Below are positions 7,428 to 15,332 of a DNA stretch of 49,283 bases, one piece after another. The stretch is taken from positions 1-49,283 of the forward strand of contig CANIBZ010000017.1 in assembly GCA_947466425.1 (NCBI GenBank), given 5' to 3'. How positions within the stretch are numbered: position 1 is the stretch's first letter; the number at the start of each line of letters is the position of its first letter. This stretch comes from Flavobacteriales bacterium. Lineage in GTDB: Bacteria; Bacteroidota; Bacteroidia; Flavobacteriales_D; Sanyastnellaceae. The notes under the pieces are model-generated. The model searched no databases. It saw nothing but the letters and a program-made list of their open reading frames with translations, and was not told the origin of the DNA. Position numbers and translations under genes: made by a program.

Positions 7428-8666
7428 CTAATACTCCTTTGAACCCAATTCAGCTTTTCTATTTAAAAAACCCCAGGTTCCAGATTTCCAAAAACGTCCA
7501 TTGTCGTCGTAACCAGAAGTTTCAATATTGAGTCTTTTCAGATCTTTATCGAAACCTTTAACGTAGAATGTATTAAATGTGTTAATTATGACATCAGTTT
7601 TTGTTTTTAAATCGATGATTTTCGTACCACAATCATTACCAAAACCCATTTGATAAGACGCTATAAGAAATCCGCCTGTTAATAGTATACGCGCACATCT
7701 ATTTTCATCACATATTTCAATTAGTGAATCTTGAATTATTACTATATCCGCAGGAAAATTATCCATAAAAAAGAATTCTTCTTGAATCTGACGAAGCAAA
7801 ATGGAAAGCCCAACTGTATCAATTACATGGTCAGCGATATTATTTGTAATTTCCTTGCGCTGTTGTTCTCTGTTATCAGATATTACTAGTTTGTTTAAAA
7901 ACCCTTTTCCTCTTTGATTGAAATATTGAATGCCCTCTTGATAGGAAAAAGCAGCTTGCCAGTCAATATCAGCAAATCCATCTACTGACGCTAGGCAGCC
8001 GGCTTCCCTTTTTCCTAAATAGATACTGTCCTTTCCAATCAGCAAATCGTCAAATTCAAGTTCGGAACATTCCAACAAATGAATTAAAATCTCACTCCCA
8101 TAAGAATCATAGTCATGATCATTCTTCCAAATTTCAAAAAAATAGCCATTAAAAATGTCCGATCGAAATGACTTACTTACTTGTTCGTTTAACTCGTCCT
8201 TTTTTTCTCCTTGAATTAATTCCCCCAATTTCAAGAAATCACCACTATGCGAATCAAAATTAAAACTATATCGCTCGTAGCCAAAAGAAGCCCCAAAACT
8301 CGTTATCCAAAAAGTAATCGTGAAAAGCGCTTCATCATTCCGATGAATAACATATTTAAGATCTACAACATATGAGCTATCACTAGGCCAAATATTTTCA
8401 AATATAGATACTTCCTCCATCCCCACTTTTAGATGGAGAATGGCCGTTTGCAAATATGTATTTATTTTAACTGAAGCAAGACCACGAGTCTCACTAGATA
8501 TAACTGGAAAGGAAAAATCCATTCCATCACGTTCTTTATGATTCTCTTGAATTTCGCGGATATCAAAACCGCTAAAAGCAAATACACTCAAGTTTGATAG
8601 AGAAAGCACAGCTACTAATAAATTCCTGAAAACTCTTTGCTGTATTGTTCTAATAATTCTATTCAT
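7428..8666 (-). CDS. Exported hypothetical protein, DUF3298-like
   Basis: 412 residues with an N-terminal signal or anchor segment (hydrophobic run LLVAVLSLSNLSVFAFS at about 16-32). Residues 50-190 follow the pattern of DUF4163/DUF3298 (RsiV-like) domains: FPVISSETRGLASVKINTYLQ, a strand-rich stretch, then SFNFDSHSGDFLKLGELI, the 'nFD..tG..l.L.dL' signature. The C-terminal half has no recognised domain and ends with a short Trp/Gly-rich stretch (WKSGTWGFLNR). In other bacteria such domains bind lysozyme or act as lipoproteins; nothing here allows a specific role. It is flanked by short non-coding gaps and is on the same strand as its neighbours. Confidence 0.65.
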   Translation of the reverse strand: MNRIIRTIQQRVFRNLLVAVLSLSNLSVFAFSGFDIREIQENHKERDGMDFSFPVISSETRGLASVKINTYLQTAILHLKVGMEEVSIFENIWPSDSSYVVDLKYVIHRNDEALFTITFWITSFGASFGYERYSFNFDSHSGDFLKLGELIQGEKKDELNEQVSKSFRSDIFNGYFFEIWKNDHDYDSYGSEILIHLLECSELEFDDLLIGKDSIYLGKREAGCLASVDGFADIDWQAAFSYQEGIQYFNQRGKGFLNKLVISDNREQQRKEITNNIADHVIDTVGLSILLRQIQEEFFFMDNFPADIVIIQDSLIEICDENRCARILLTGGFLIASYQMGFGNDCGTKIIDLKTKTDVIINTFNTFYVKGFDKDLKRLNIETSGYDDNGRFWKSGTWGFLNRKAELGSKEY

Positions 8667-8815
8667 TTTTTGATTATCTCTTAGTCCAAACTAAATCAGG
8701 AAGTCATCAAACCTTACCAAAATACTTGACAACTCTCAATGATACAAAGACATTAGCAACATGAAACTGAAATTGAACAATGGTACTGCAAGGATAATCA
8801 ATCTACAACTCTATT

Positions 8816-9124
8816 CTAATTATTCCTAAAATGTATGGGAAGATAAATAAATCGGTTGCTCCCAAATCCGCCTCTTCCAAAACTTCCACCCTCAGGACTT
8901 CCACTTTCATCATAAAAAGCGGATTTGCAACCGTTTATCGCTGCAATGTTTATATCAATAGGTTTATCATTTACTGGAGGTTTGGGAGTAATGTCCAATA
9001 CGTTTACATCGTTTACAACAGATACATAGCGAGTCATCGAGCTTTGACTTGCGTTCTGAAAAACCTGCACCCAAATTCCCAAAGCAATTGCTGCTAAAAA
9101 AATTACTTTTAATTTACTTTCCAT
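8816..9124 (-). CDS. Small exported or membrane-anchored hypothetical protein
   Basis: 102 residues. Residues 5-21 are a hydrophobic segment (VIFLAAIALGIWVQVF), either a signal peptide or a single anchor. The mature part has the strand pattern RYVSVVNDVNVLD ... PIDINIAAING and a Gly-rich tail (GGSFGRGGFGSNRF). I recognise no family, though similar short proteins with 'VNVNIAAINGC' occur in Bacteroidota. Its start codon lies inside the scar of a deleted nuclease gene, so its present upstream region is new and its expression may have been altered by the deletion. Confidence 0.55.
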   Translation of the reverse strand: MESKLKVIFLAAIALGIWVQVFQNASQSSMTRYVSVVNDVNVLDITPKPPVNDKPIDINIAAINGCKSAFYDESGSPEGGSFGRGGFGSNRFIYLPIHFRNN

Positions 9125-9143
9125 CTAAATACATTTTTAAGTT

Positions 9144-9225
9144 TCAATCTAACGGCACACTCAATTGGTTGAAATCTCTTCAACCCTTCTACTATTCTAC
9201 TCTGAATTTTTGGTGGTATTGCCAT
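9144..9225 (-). pseudogene. Deletion scar of an HsdR_N-type nuclease gene (first copy)
   Basis: On the minus strand the sequence starts with ATG at 9225 and encodes MAIPPKIQSRIVEGLKRFQPI, nearly identical to the first 21 residues of the intact nuclease at 11376-12197 (one Thr-to-Pro change). At about 9162 it jumps to the extreme 3' end of that gene: the bases down to 9144 match the intact gene's last 19 bases except for one. The 740 bp in between, containing the whole catalytic domain, are missing, and the joined frame no longer ends at the original stop. The flanking intergenic DNA and the adjacent lipoprotein gene are also duplicated, so this is a decayed copy and not chance similarity. Confidence 0.8.
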
Positions 9226-9367
9226 TTTTATTCTTTTCTACAATTCAAATTTAGGGAAAGTTCTACTTTGGCATCCGAATGAAAATACTTTCGGCAAAAA
9301 GTATTCAACTTACACCACAGCAAACTGCTCGTTTCTCCATACTTTCGAGACATAATTCAATTCAACT

Positions 9368-9844
9368 ATGAAACTTTTCAATTCATCACTTTTCGCTCTC
9401 TTACTATCGTTTTCTTTTACTGGATGCGTTTACTATTCGCATTCAGCCCATACGAATATTCGTCAAGATTCATTTAATCAGTCTTATCAATATCTGAAAA
9501 CCGAGAGCTTAATAGTTGGTGTAAATTATGCTGAAACAACTGATGTTATAAAAAAGCCAGCACAAAACACAGTGCCTGACTCAAATAGACCATTGACTGA
9601 CGAAGAAAAACAAGCAATCCTTGAAAACATCCAATCAGGAAATTCGGTTAATTCAACATCATTAAACAATTCATATCTTTCAATTTACGAACCTACGTTC
9701 TTCGCGTTATCCGATTTTGTAAAAAGGAAGTACGGAGAAGACGCGGTTGTTGGAAATGTTGTTTGGGATGTCAAGAACACACTTTTCCTTTGGAATAGTC
9801 AGAGTATCGAATCCGTGACTTTTGATGTTTATTTGAAGAGATAA
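9368..9844 (+). CDS. Lipoprotein of unknown function, paralogue 1
   Basis: 158 residues with a lipoprotein signal ending FSFTGC (Cys20). The mature part is a conserved core (HTNIRQDSFNQSYQYLKTESLIVG), a variable Pro/Asn-rich linker with PLTDEEKQAILENI, and a conserved C-terminal domain (YEPTFFALSDFVKRKYGEDAVVGNVVWDVKNTLFLW) that ends SVTFDVYLKR. The core resembles Bacteroidota lipoproteins that bind nothing known. A clear paralogue lies at 12339-12842 with a closely similar promoter region, so the two arose by segmental duplication. It is divergent from the nuclease scar. Bases just before the start read TACTTTCG (9329-9355 region), a weak -7 box conserved in the second copy. Confidence 0.8.
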   Translation: MKLFNSSLFALLLSFSFTGCVYYSHSAHTNIRQDSFNQSYQYLKTESLIVGVNYAETTDVIKKPAQNTVPDSNRPLTDEEKQAILENIQSGNSVNSTSLNNSYLSIYEPTFFALSDFVKRKYGEDAVVGNVVWDVKNTLFLWNSQSIESVTFDVYLKR

Positions 9845-9865
9845 AATCGGGAAACTTAATTTTCT

Positions 9866-9951
9866 CTCCGCACTGCTTAGACAATGTACTTTTGGCACCT
9901 TATTCGAAAACATTTAATACCAATGATTAATTGTCGTATTCATGAAACGAC
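9866..9951 (+). repeat. Dispersed repeat, copy 1
   Basis: About 86 bp that align with 15234-15315: shared CTCCGCAC-GC-TAGAC near the left, TTTTGG in the middle and a right end that is a small hairpin (GTCGT, 9-nt loop, ACGAC at 9933-9951). It occupies the gap between paralogue 1 and the coiled-coil protein. No open reading frame fits it. Confidence 0.6.
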
Positions 9952-10002
9952 CAGCCTTCTGCAGAGCGCCATATTAGAAATCGAAAAAAAAACAAATAAA
10001 AA

Positions 10003-10749
10003 ATGAAGGTTTTACTCCTCACCGCGTCTCTTTTGTTAGTCCAATTCACCTTTGGGCAATCGAAAAAAGAACAGATTAATATTCTCACTATTAAAGTTGA
10101 TAGTCTTAATCGAGTTTTATCTCAATTGAATTCCAATATTACACAACTGCAGAATCAAAAGAATCAATTGTCTGATGAGAAAAATCTATTCGTGAAAGAA
10201 AATTCAAGTTTAATAAATAACCTCAATGAACGGAAATCAACGATTACGAATTTGAATGTAAGTCTTCTAAAAAAGGAGAATGAAATAACTCGCTTAAAAG
10301 ATTCTTTGGATTTGGTTTATTCCAACAATCAACTTCTCCCTCTAATAAAATCATCTACCTATGCTGGGGAATACTCATTCGAATACAAAGATGGTCCTGC
10401 TGGTTTTTTACAATTGTACTTTGATGGTAAAGAAGACTATTATTTCTTATTGGAATACGTTAAAGGCCCACCAAGTTATAACATGGGAACGTTAGAAGGA
10501 ATAATGAAAGTATATGGCAACATTGGCGTTTTTGACGCGCAGATGTATGGCCAAGATGCCTGTAAGATAGCGTTTGTATTCGATAGCAATGGTGTGTTTA
10601 TTCGACAATATCCGGAAGGTGAGGAATGTGGTTTCGGTGGTAATGTCTATATCACACAGCACTACTATAAAAATAATTCTGATAACAAATCCATTCAACC
10701 GTCTGTAAATTCCTCGGGAACTTTTACGAAGTCTACTAATAGGTGGTAA
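10003..10749 (+). CDS. Secreted coiled-coil protein of unknown function
   Basis: 248 residues. Signal peptide at 1-18 (LLLTASLLLVQFTFGQ). Residues 20-110 are a strongly predicted coiled coil with heptads rich in Leu, Asn, Gln and Lys (KVDSLNRVLSQLNSN, ITRLKDSLDLVYS). Residues 115-225 are a compact beta-rich domain (TYAGEYSFEYKDGPAGFLQLYF, GTLEGIMKVYGNIGVFDAQMYGQDACKIAF) with two cysteines, and the tail is Ser/Asn-rich. I recognise no family; the architecture suggests a periplasmic or surface oligomer. It is monocistronic, with no gene close on the same strand. Confidence 0.65.
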   Translation: MKVLLLTASLLLVQFTFGQSKKEQINILTIKVDSLNRVLSQLNSNITQLQNQKNQLSDEKNLFVKENSSLINNLNERKSTITNLNVSLLKKENEITRLKDSLDLVYSNNQLLPLIKSSTYAGEYSFEYKDGPAGFLQLYFDGKEDYYFLLEYVKGPPSYNMGTLEGIMKVYGNIGVFDAQMYGQDACKIAFVFDSNGVFIRQYPEGEECGFGGNVYITQHYYKNNSDNKSIQPSVNSSGTFTKSTNRW

Positions 10750-10919
10750 TGGAGTGTAATCTATTTCCTTGCGCTTCTGAATTATATTTTATATGCATTT
10801 GTTGAGTAAACTGAAAATTTTATGGTCTATTTCATATTGATTGGTAATGGCTTAAACTTCAAGTATTGAGAAAAAAAACTATTGACTTTTGTATGAGCAT
10901 CAATATGCTTAATGAAACC

Positions 10920-11168
10920 TCATTTATTTCTATCTGAAATCATGGTAAATATTAAATAAAAAAGCCATATCAAAATCAAACCTCCAAAAACCCAGTAGTT
11001 ATTTAATATCCCACCGATGAAACCTAGTATTTCTGAAATCATACGCCAAAATACAGAAACGAATATTAAAGCTAAAAGACCTAAAATTACAATTACTACT
11101 TTCCCTCCTATAATCAGCATCAATTGGCCTAGACCTCTTAAAAATTTACAGACATTCTTTTTTAGCAT
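10920..11168 (-). CDS. Small integral membrane protein, hypothetical
   Basis: 82 residues with three hydrophobic segments: about residues 14-40 (LGQLMLIIGGKVVIVILGLLALIFVSVFW), which could be two short helices, and 58-77 (YWVFGGLILIWLFYLIFTMI). Positively charged N-terminus (MLKKNVCKFLR) and C-terminus (SDRNK). No family recognised. It lies downstream of the intact nuclease gene on the same strand, 207 bp away. The proximity may hint at linkage, but there is no overlap and no conserved counterpart beside the nuclease scar. Confidence 0.5.
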   Translation of the reverse strand: MLKKNVCKFLRGLGQLMLIIGGKVVIVILGLLALIFVSVFWRMISEILGFIGGILNNYWVFGGLILIWLFYLIFTMISDRNK

Positions 11169-11375
11169 ACGGCCTTATTTTTTCTGTGCGATGCGAATTA
11201 CATATCAATTGAAAAAATTCCATTTCAAATAATTACTCGGAAGGAAACAAACTTCAGCAATTGCTAACTAAAAAGAAAAAACTAACGATAATTATAGTTG
11301 AAATTAACCTTTATTTGGCTTGATGAATTAACGTAACCCAAAATTACTAAAAACGGCGTTCACGGGTTCTCATTA

Positions 11376-12197
11376 TCAATCCAACGGCACACTCGGTAAC
11401 TCATTGGAGATTTGAACCTCCGCAGTTGAGGAAGACGCCGCTGAAGCATCCGCCTTCACTTTCTCTTTCTTCTTTGCCGTTTTAAGAATCTTCTTTTTCG
11501 CTTCATCTGATTCTTCACCTTCTGTAATTTCTCTTTTGATTACCCCTGTTTGAAGAACTTTAACGATTTCTTCATTGGTAACTTTTAAATCGGGATAGAT
11601 TGCCTTCAACTCTTTCTTAATCGAATTCAAAACTGATTCGGTGTAAAGCAAGTTCCCAATCATGAATTTGTTGGTGGCTTGTTTCTGCACGTAGATATTT
11701 TCAAGAGAACTCTTCTGAATCCCCTCTTTGCATAATGTATACAGTAGTTCCAAATCGTCAGCAGACTTCGCTTTGATGTTTAAAAATTCAAATTGAAATA
11801 CTGGAATGTGTTGAATAGGCTTTGTGAAAAGAATCTTATACACTCTCCAAGTAACTCCGTTTGTAAGAATCACCCAATCAATTCCTTTATTCGCTCCGTA
11901 GTCTACTGCTTGTTTAACGTGCGGATCTTTCAACTCGATGCCAATAGCTTTCGCTTCAACGATAATAACAATGTTTCCATTAATCTTCAATGCCAAATCG
12001 CAAAAAGTCCCACGAATAGAATGCTCTGTTGTAATATCCGTGTACTTATCGAACCCAAGAATCTCACTGAAAATTCCTGTTAGTAAAACAACAGTATCCG
12101 ATTCATTCGCATCTCTGATTTTAGCCGCTTCCACAATTGGTTGAAATCTCTTCAATCCTTCTACTATTCTACTTTGAATTTTTGTTGGTATTGCCAT
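11376..12197 (-). CDS. PD-(D/E)XK nuclease-like protein with type I restriction R-subunit N-terminal domain (HsdR_N_2)
   Basis: 273 residues from the ATG at 12197; the frame extends 69 bp upstream but the duplicated scar also starts at this Met and upstream sequence is non-coding in character. Residues 30-125 carry the nuclease core: DANESDTV, GTFCDLAL with Asp67, VIIVEAKAIG with Glu81-x-Lys83, and QAVDYGANKGIDWVILTNGVTWRVY with the Gln97 motif typical of HsdR N-terminal domains. There is no helicase, methylase or specificity gene nearby, so it is an orphan. The C-terminus is Ala/Lys/Ser-rich. DNA cleavage is possible but not shown. It is divergently transcribed from lipoprotein paralogue 2, sharing a 141-bp intergenic region. 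Confidence 0.8.
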   Translation of the reverse strand: MAIPTKIQSRIVEGLKRFQPIVEAAKIRDANESDTVVLLTGIFSEILGFDKYTDITTEHSIRGTFCDLALKINGNIVIIVEAKAIGIELKDPHVKQAVDYGANKGIDWVILTNGVTWRVYKILFTKPIQHIPVFQFEFLNIKAKSADDLELLYTLCKEGIQKSSLENIYVQKQATNKFMIGNLLYTESVLNSIKKELKAIYPDLKVTNEEIVKVLQTGVIKREITEGEESDEAKKKILKTAKKKEKVKADASAASSSTAEVQISNELPSVPLD

Positions 12198-12338
12198 TTT
12201 TATTATTTTATACAATTCAAATTTAAGGAAAGTTTCACTTCGGTAACCCAATGAAACACATTCCATAAAAAGTAATGCTACATATCATGAATAAGCCGCT
12301 TGTTTCTGTTTACATTCGAAACATAATTCAATTCAACT

Positions 12339-12842
12339 ATGAAAAGTTTCAACTTCGCACTTTTTGCAATCTTAATTTCCTTATCCTTTACTGGATGTGT
12401 CTCATACTCGCACTCGGCTTTCACGAATATTCGCCAAGAGTCGTTTGATAAAAATTATGAATACTTAAAAACGGAAAGTTTATTGGTTGGCTTTGATTAT
12501 TCAGACAAACAAACAGCTCTGACACAACCTTCAAATCCAAACGTTATCCCAACTGCACACCCTTTGACAGAAGATCAAAAGCAAGGCATTACACCGCTTA
12601 CAGATGAGCAAAAACAAGAGATTCTGCAAAACATGCCTAGTTATAAAAACTCTTCGAATTCCATAAGTATATACGAACCTACATTTTTTGCATTAACAAA
12701 CTTCGTAATTAAAAAATACGGCGAAAACGCTGTTGCTGGCAATGTTGTGTGGGATGTAAAAAACACGTTGTTCTTTTGGGATTTTCAGAAAATTGAGTCT
12801 GTGACATTTGATGTTTATATTAAAACACCAACCGATAAGTAA
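12339..12842 (+). CDS. Lipoprotein of unknown function, paralogue 2
   Basis: 167 residues; lipobox LSFTGC with Cys20. It shares with paralogue 1 (9368-9844) the mature N-terminus (TNIRQESFDKNYEYLKTESLLVG) and C-terminal domain (SIYEPTFFALTNFVIKKYG, GNVVWDVKNTLFFW). The linker has an internal tandem duplication of a 13-residue piece (PLTEDQKQGI followed by PLTDEQKQEI), present once in paralogue 1. It is divergent from the intact nuclease and 40 bp upstream of the PH-like/SHOCT gene on the same strand, so these two may be co-transcribed. Confidence 0.8.
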   Translation: MKSFNFALFAILISLSFTGCVSYSHSAFTNIRQESFDKNYEYLKTESLLVGFDYSDKQTALTQPSNPNVIPTAHPLTEDQKQGITPLTDEQKQEILQNMPSYKNSSNSISIYEPTFFALTNFVIKKYGENAVAGNVVWDVKNTLFFWDFQKIESVTFDVYIKTPTDK

Positions 12843-12882
12843 GCTAAACAATCACACCCACATTAAATAAAAAAAGAACAAA

Positions 12883-13338
12883 ATGAGTACTAAAAAATTC
12901 GAATTCACTCAAGGGATTGATCGTGGACTTTCTGTTTACGAAGACAGAGTTGAAATCACTCAAAAAGGCGGGCTTTTCGGAGTGTTGAGCGGACAAGGAA
13001 ACGAAACTCTGTTTTACAAAGACATGACTTCAATAGAAGTCCGTGAATGTAGTTTTGTAAATGGAGGCCATATAAAATTCTCAGTTCCTGGCACCAGAGA
13101 GGAAAACAACGAAATCACCTTTGGAGGGTTCTCGAATAGAGGTGGCATGAATGATTCTGCCAATGAAATTAAAATATACGTACTTCAAAGAATTCGTGAA
13201 TCTAAATCCGCTAATGCAAGCAGCAACAATTCAACATCAATGGCCGACGAAATCATGAAGCTGAATCAAATGAAGAATGATGGATTGCTTACAGAAGAGG
13301 AATTTCAAATGGCAAAGAAAAAAGCACTTGGCTTTTAA
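12883..13338 (+). CDS. PH-like domain (DUF4429-type) protein with C-terminal SHOCT motif
   Basis: 151 residues, cytoplasmic, no signal peptide. Residues 1-110 follow a bacterial PH-like fold with DUF4429 character: IDRGLSVYEDRVEITQKGG, then TLFYKDMTSIEVRE and HIKFSVPG. Residues 118-150 are a SHOCT motif (ADEIMKLNQMKNDGLLTEEEFQMAKKKALG), a short C-terminal module that tends to mediate oligomerisation or membrane targeting. Function is unknown. It follows lipoprotein paralogue 2 by 40 bp on the same strand. Confidence 0.75.
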   Translation: MSTKKFEFTQGIDRGLSVYEDRVEITQKGGLFGVLSGQGNETLFYKDMTSIEVRECSFVNGGHIKFSVPGTREENNEITFGGFSNRGGMNDSANEIKIYVLQRIRESKSANASSNNSTSMADEIMKLNQMKNDGLLTEEEFQMAKKKALGF

Positions 13339-13346
13339 CATAATCA

Positions 13347-13488
13347 TTAATCAGCGTTATTCACCCCCGCCGCCAACCTATTCTTCGCCCTTTCAATAGC
13401 CTGATGAAGCTTCGCTTCTAAGAGTTTCATGTCGGGCAAGTGAGTGCGGTATTCAGCGTAAGTACAATTCCATTTGTCCTATGTAAGT
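13347..13488 (-). pseudogene. 3' remnant of a decayed gene (DUF1016/PDDEXK-like tail?)
   Basis: On the minus strand a coding-like stretch WNCTYAEYRTHLPDMKLLEA, followed by KLHQAIERAKNRLAAG, ends in a TAA at 13347. The Y-EYRT-LPDK-LLEAKL pattern resembles the C-terminus of DUF1016/YhcG-type nucleases as I recall them, but I cannot verify this. No start codon or upstream domain exists; the rest of the 291-bp gap (13339-13629) holds no other gene apart from the abiE control region. It suggests a lost defence gene beside the AbiE pair. Confidence 0.35.
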
Positions 13489-13563
13489 TAAATTGTGCAC
13501 ACAGCGTGTACATAATTCTCTTTTCCTCTCCCGGTAAATAAAAATCCAAAGCACAGCTTCACG

Positions 13564-13598
13564 AATTGCATGAATTTTTCTATTTTCCGCATGCAATT
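13564..13598. promoter_or_regulatory. Inverted repeat upstream of abiE (putative AbiEi operator)
   Basis: AATTGCATG (13564-13572) and CATGCAATT (13590-13598) are perfect 9-bp inverted arms with a 17-bp spacer. AbiEi antitoxins are known to bind inverted repeats ahead of their own operon, so this is the likely site. Confidence 0.55.
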
Positions 13599-13611
13599 TT
13601 CAAAATTACAT

Positions 13612-13619
13612 TAACTTTG
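13612..13619 (+). promoter_or_regulatory. abiE promoter -7 element
   Basis: TAACTTTG matches TAnnTTTG. The start codon is at 13630, so the transcript would be nearly leaderless. I see no convincing TTG at the -33 position. Confidence 0.5.
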
Positions 13620-13629
13620 CATCTGACCA

Positions 13630-14211
13630 ATGGATTTACTCTGTCAACATATAAAGCAAGGTGAAGTTTATCGCCGTTCTGACCTGGAATATTATTCCTC
13701 GGCCATAGATAGGCATTTGGCGCAGCTTACCAAAGACGGAACTTTGATAAAACTAAATCAGGGCTTGTATTATTCGCCCAAGCAATCCAAATTTGGAAAT
13801 GTTCCTCCGGGTGATCTTCAAGTTGTTGAGCGATTCTTAAAGGACGATGATTTTCTTTTGGTGTCCCCTAATAGTTTTAATTCACTGGGGCTCGGTCTAA
13901 CTCAATTGTATAATACAACGTGGGTGTATAATCACAAGCGCAAAGGAGAATTTCAACTCAATGGAAAGACCTTTGAATTCAAATTGAAATCTTCGTTCCC
14001 TAAAAATATCTCCAAGGAATATTTGCTTGTAGATCTTTTAAATAATTTAGAGAGTCTTGCAGAAGACCAAAATCTGGTTCTTGAGAAATTGTCAAATAAT
14101 GTGCTTAGTTTTACTACCGATGCTCTGATGAAGGCTACGCAACAATACGGATCTGGTAAAACAAAACGTCTTATTAAATCTATCGTTCGTAAATTACTTC
14201 AGCATGCTTGA
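13630..14211 (+). CDS. abiEi: AbiEi-like antitoxin (DUF6088), type IV toxin-antitoxin system
   Basis: 193 residues. N-terminal winged helix-turn-helix (residues 5-60: QGEVYRRSDLEYYSSAIDRHLAQLTKDGTL, then LNQGLYYSP) followed by the antitoxin domain (SPNSFNSLGLGLTQLYNTTWVYN, KLKSSFPKNISKEYLLVDLLNNL). Family knowledge: AbiEi represses its own operon and blocks the AbiEii nucleotidyltransferase without stable contact, hence type IV. It overlaps the toxin gene by 8 bp (ATGCTTGA), so the two are coupled. An inverted repeat and a -7 element lie directly upstream. Confidence 0.85.
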   Translation: MDLLCQHIKQGEVYRRSDLEYYSSAIDRHLAQLTKDGTLIKLNQGLYYSPKQSKFGNVPPGDLQVVERFLKDDDFLLVSPNSFNSLGLGLTQLYNTTWVYNHKRKGEFQLNGKTFEFKLKSSFPKNISKEYLLVDLLNNLESLAEDQNLVLEKLSNNVLSFTTDALMKATQQYGSGKTKRLIKSIVRKLLQHA

Positions 14212-15157
14212 TTTTATTCACAACGACCCTGAGTTCAAAGAACTTCTATCAATCGTATCTAGTCAGAAAGGAATAGATATCACTTTAGTTGAAAAAGACT
14301 ATTGGATCATGCATGCCTTGTATTCGTTGCAACAGCAGGGAATTGAGTTTGAATTGAAAGGAGGAACATCGTTATCAAAAGGATACGGATTAATTCATCG
14401 GTTTTCGGAAGACATAGACATACACCTTCGCACAAATTTCGGCTTTGGCATTGAAGGAAAAGAAGACAAACCTCAAGTAAGAGAGGCCCGCAAAGAATTC
14501 TATGATGTGCTTGCTAATTCACTTTTGATTGATGGGATTATAGAAATAGAGAGGGATCATGAGTTTGACGATATTGAAAAATATCGCAGTGGTGGAATCA
14601 GATTGCACTATCAAAGTCACACACCAACAATTGAAGGTCTTAAAGATGGAATATTACTCGAAGCAGGTTTTGACAATGTAACTCCAAATAAACCAATCGA
14701 CATTTCCTCTTGGATATGGGATCATCTGGTTTCAATCAATGCAACTAGCAATTACATCAACAATACAGCAGTGGGTGTTGAATGCTATCACCCGGGCTAT
14801 ACGCTGATTGAAAAGCTGCAGACTATTGTTAGAAAATATCGCAATAAAGACAATCCTGGAGCTTCTGACGACAAGAATTTCATGCGCCAATACTACGATG
14901 TTTACTGTCTTTTAGGAAACTCAGATGTAGTCGAATTCATTGGCAGTCCTGAATATGAAAAACATAAATCAATACGAATTAAGGGAGCGGATAATCTAAT
15001 ACAACTTAAAGAACATCCAGCTTTACTTTTGAGCGTACAAGAAGTCAGAGAATCCTTCAAAAAGAGGTATCTATCTACATCAAAATTATACTACAAAGGT
15101 CAGCCTAGTTTTGAAGAAATACTTGAACGGATAAATTCGAATTTGCATAATCTCTGA
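14204..15157 (+). CDS. abiEii: AbiEii-like nucleotidyltransferase toxin
   Basis: 317 residues. Nucleotidyltransferase core: motif EKDYWIMHAL (30-39), GGTSLSKGYGLI (53-64) and SEDIDIHL (68-75) with the two acidic metal ligands Asp70 and Asp72; KYRNKD and the C-terminal helical part follow, typical of AbiEii/AbiGii (DUF1814). Known members transfer nucleotides to tRNA acceptor stems or bind GTP and cause growth arrest in phage-infected cells. It is the second gene of the pair. No terminator follows; two short hairpins at 15191-15231 lie downstream. Confidence 0.9.
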   Translation: MLDFIHNDPEFKELLSIVSSQKGIDITLVEKDYWIMHALYSLQQQGIEFELKGGTSLSKGYGLIHRFSEDIDIHLRTNFGFGIEGKEDKPQVREARKEFYDVLANSLLIDGIIEIERDHEFDDIEKYRSGGIRLHYQSHTPTIEGLKDGILLEAGFDNVTPNKPIDISSWIWDHLVSINATSNYINNTAVGVECYHPGYTLIEKLQTIVRKYRNKDNPGASDDKNFMRQYYDVYCLLGNSDVVEFIGSPEYEKHKSIRIKGADNLIQLKEHPALLLSVQEVRESFKKRYLSTSKLYYKGQPSFEEILERINSNLHNL

Positions 15158-15206
15158 TGAGGTACAAATAAGGTACAAAAATCATCAGAAACATTCAATT
15201 GTTTGA

Positions 15207-15231
15207 ATTGTCGCCACTCTGTTGCGACAAT
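15207..15231. repeat. Hairpin ATTGTCGC / GCGACAAT next to dispersed repeat copy 2
   Basis: 8-bp perfect stem with a 9-nt loop, without a T-run, so it is not an obvious intrinsic terminator. Its TGTCGC/GCGACA core is repeated at the other end of the adjacent dispersed repeat (TGTCG...CGACA, 15296-15316). Confidence 0.55.
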
Positions 15232-15233
15232 CA

Positions 15234-15315
15234 CTCCGCACCGCGTAGACTATATTTTTGGTGCTGTATCAGCAGCATATCTAGAAAATCCCAAATGTCG
15301 CATCACTGAAACGAC
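15234..15315 (+). repeat. Dispersed repeat, copy 2
   Basis: About 82 bp aligned with 9866-9951: begins CTCCGCACCGCGTAGAC, contains TTTTTGG, and ends in a hairpin TGTCG...CGACA. It lies between abiEii and the 3' end of mnmE. Both copies sit at edges of accessory genes. Confidence 0.6.
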
Positions 15316-15332
15316 AATCCCATAACCTATCT

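Noticed and set aside
15207-15231. Intrinsic terminator for abiEii
   Set aside because: The stem is good but no T-run follows; more likely part of the dispersed repeat.
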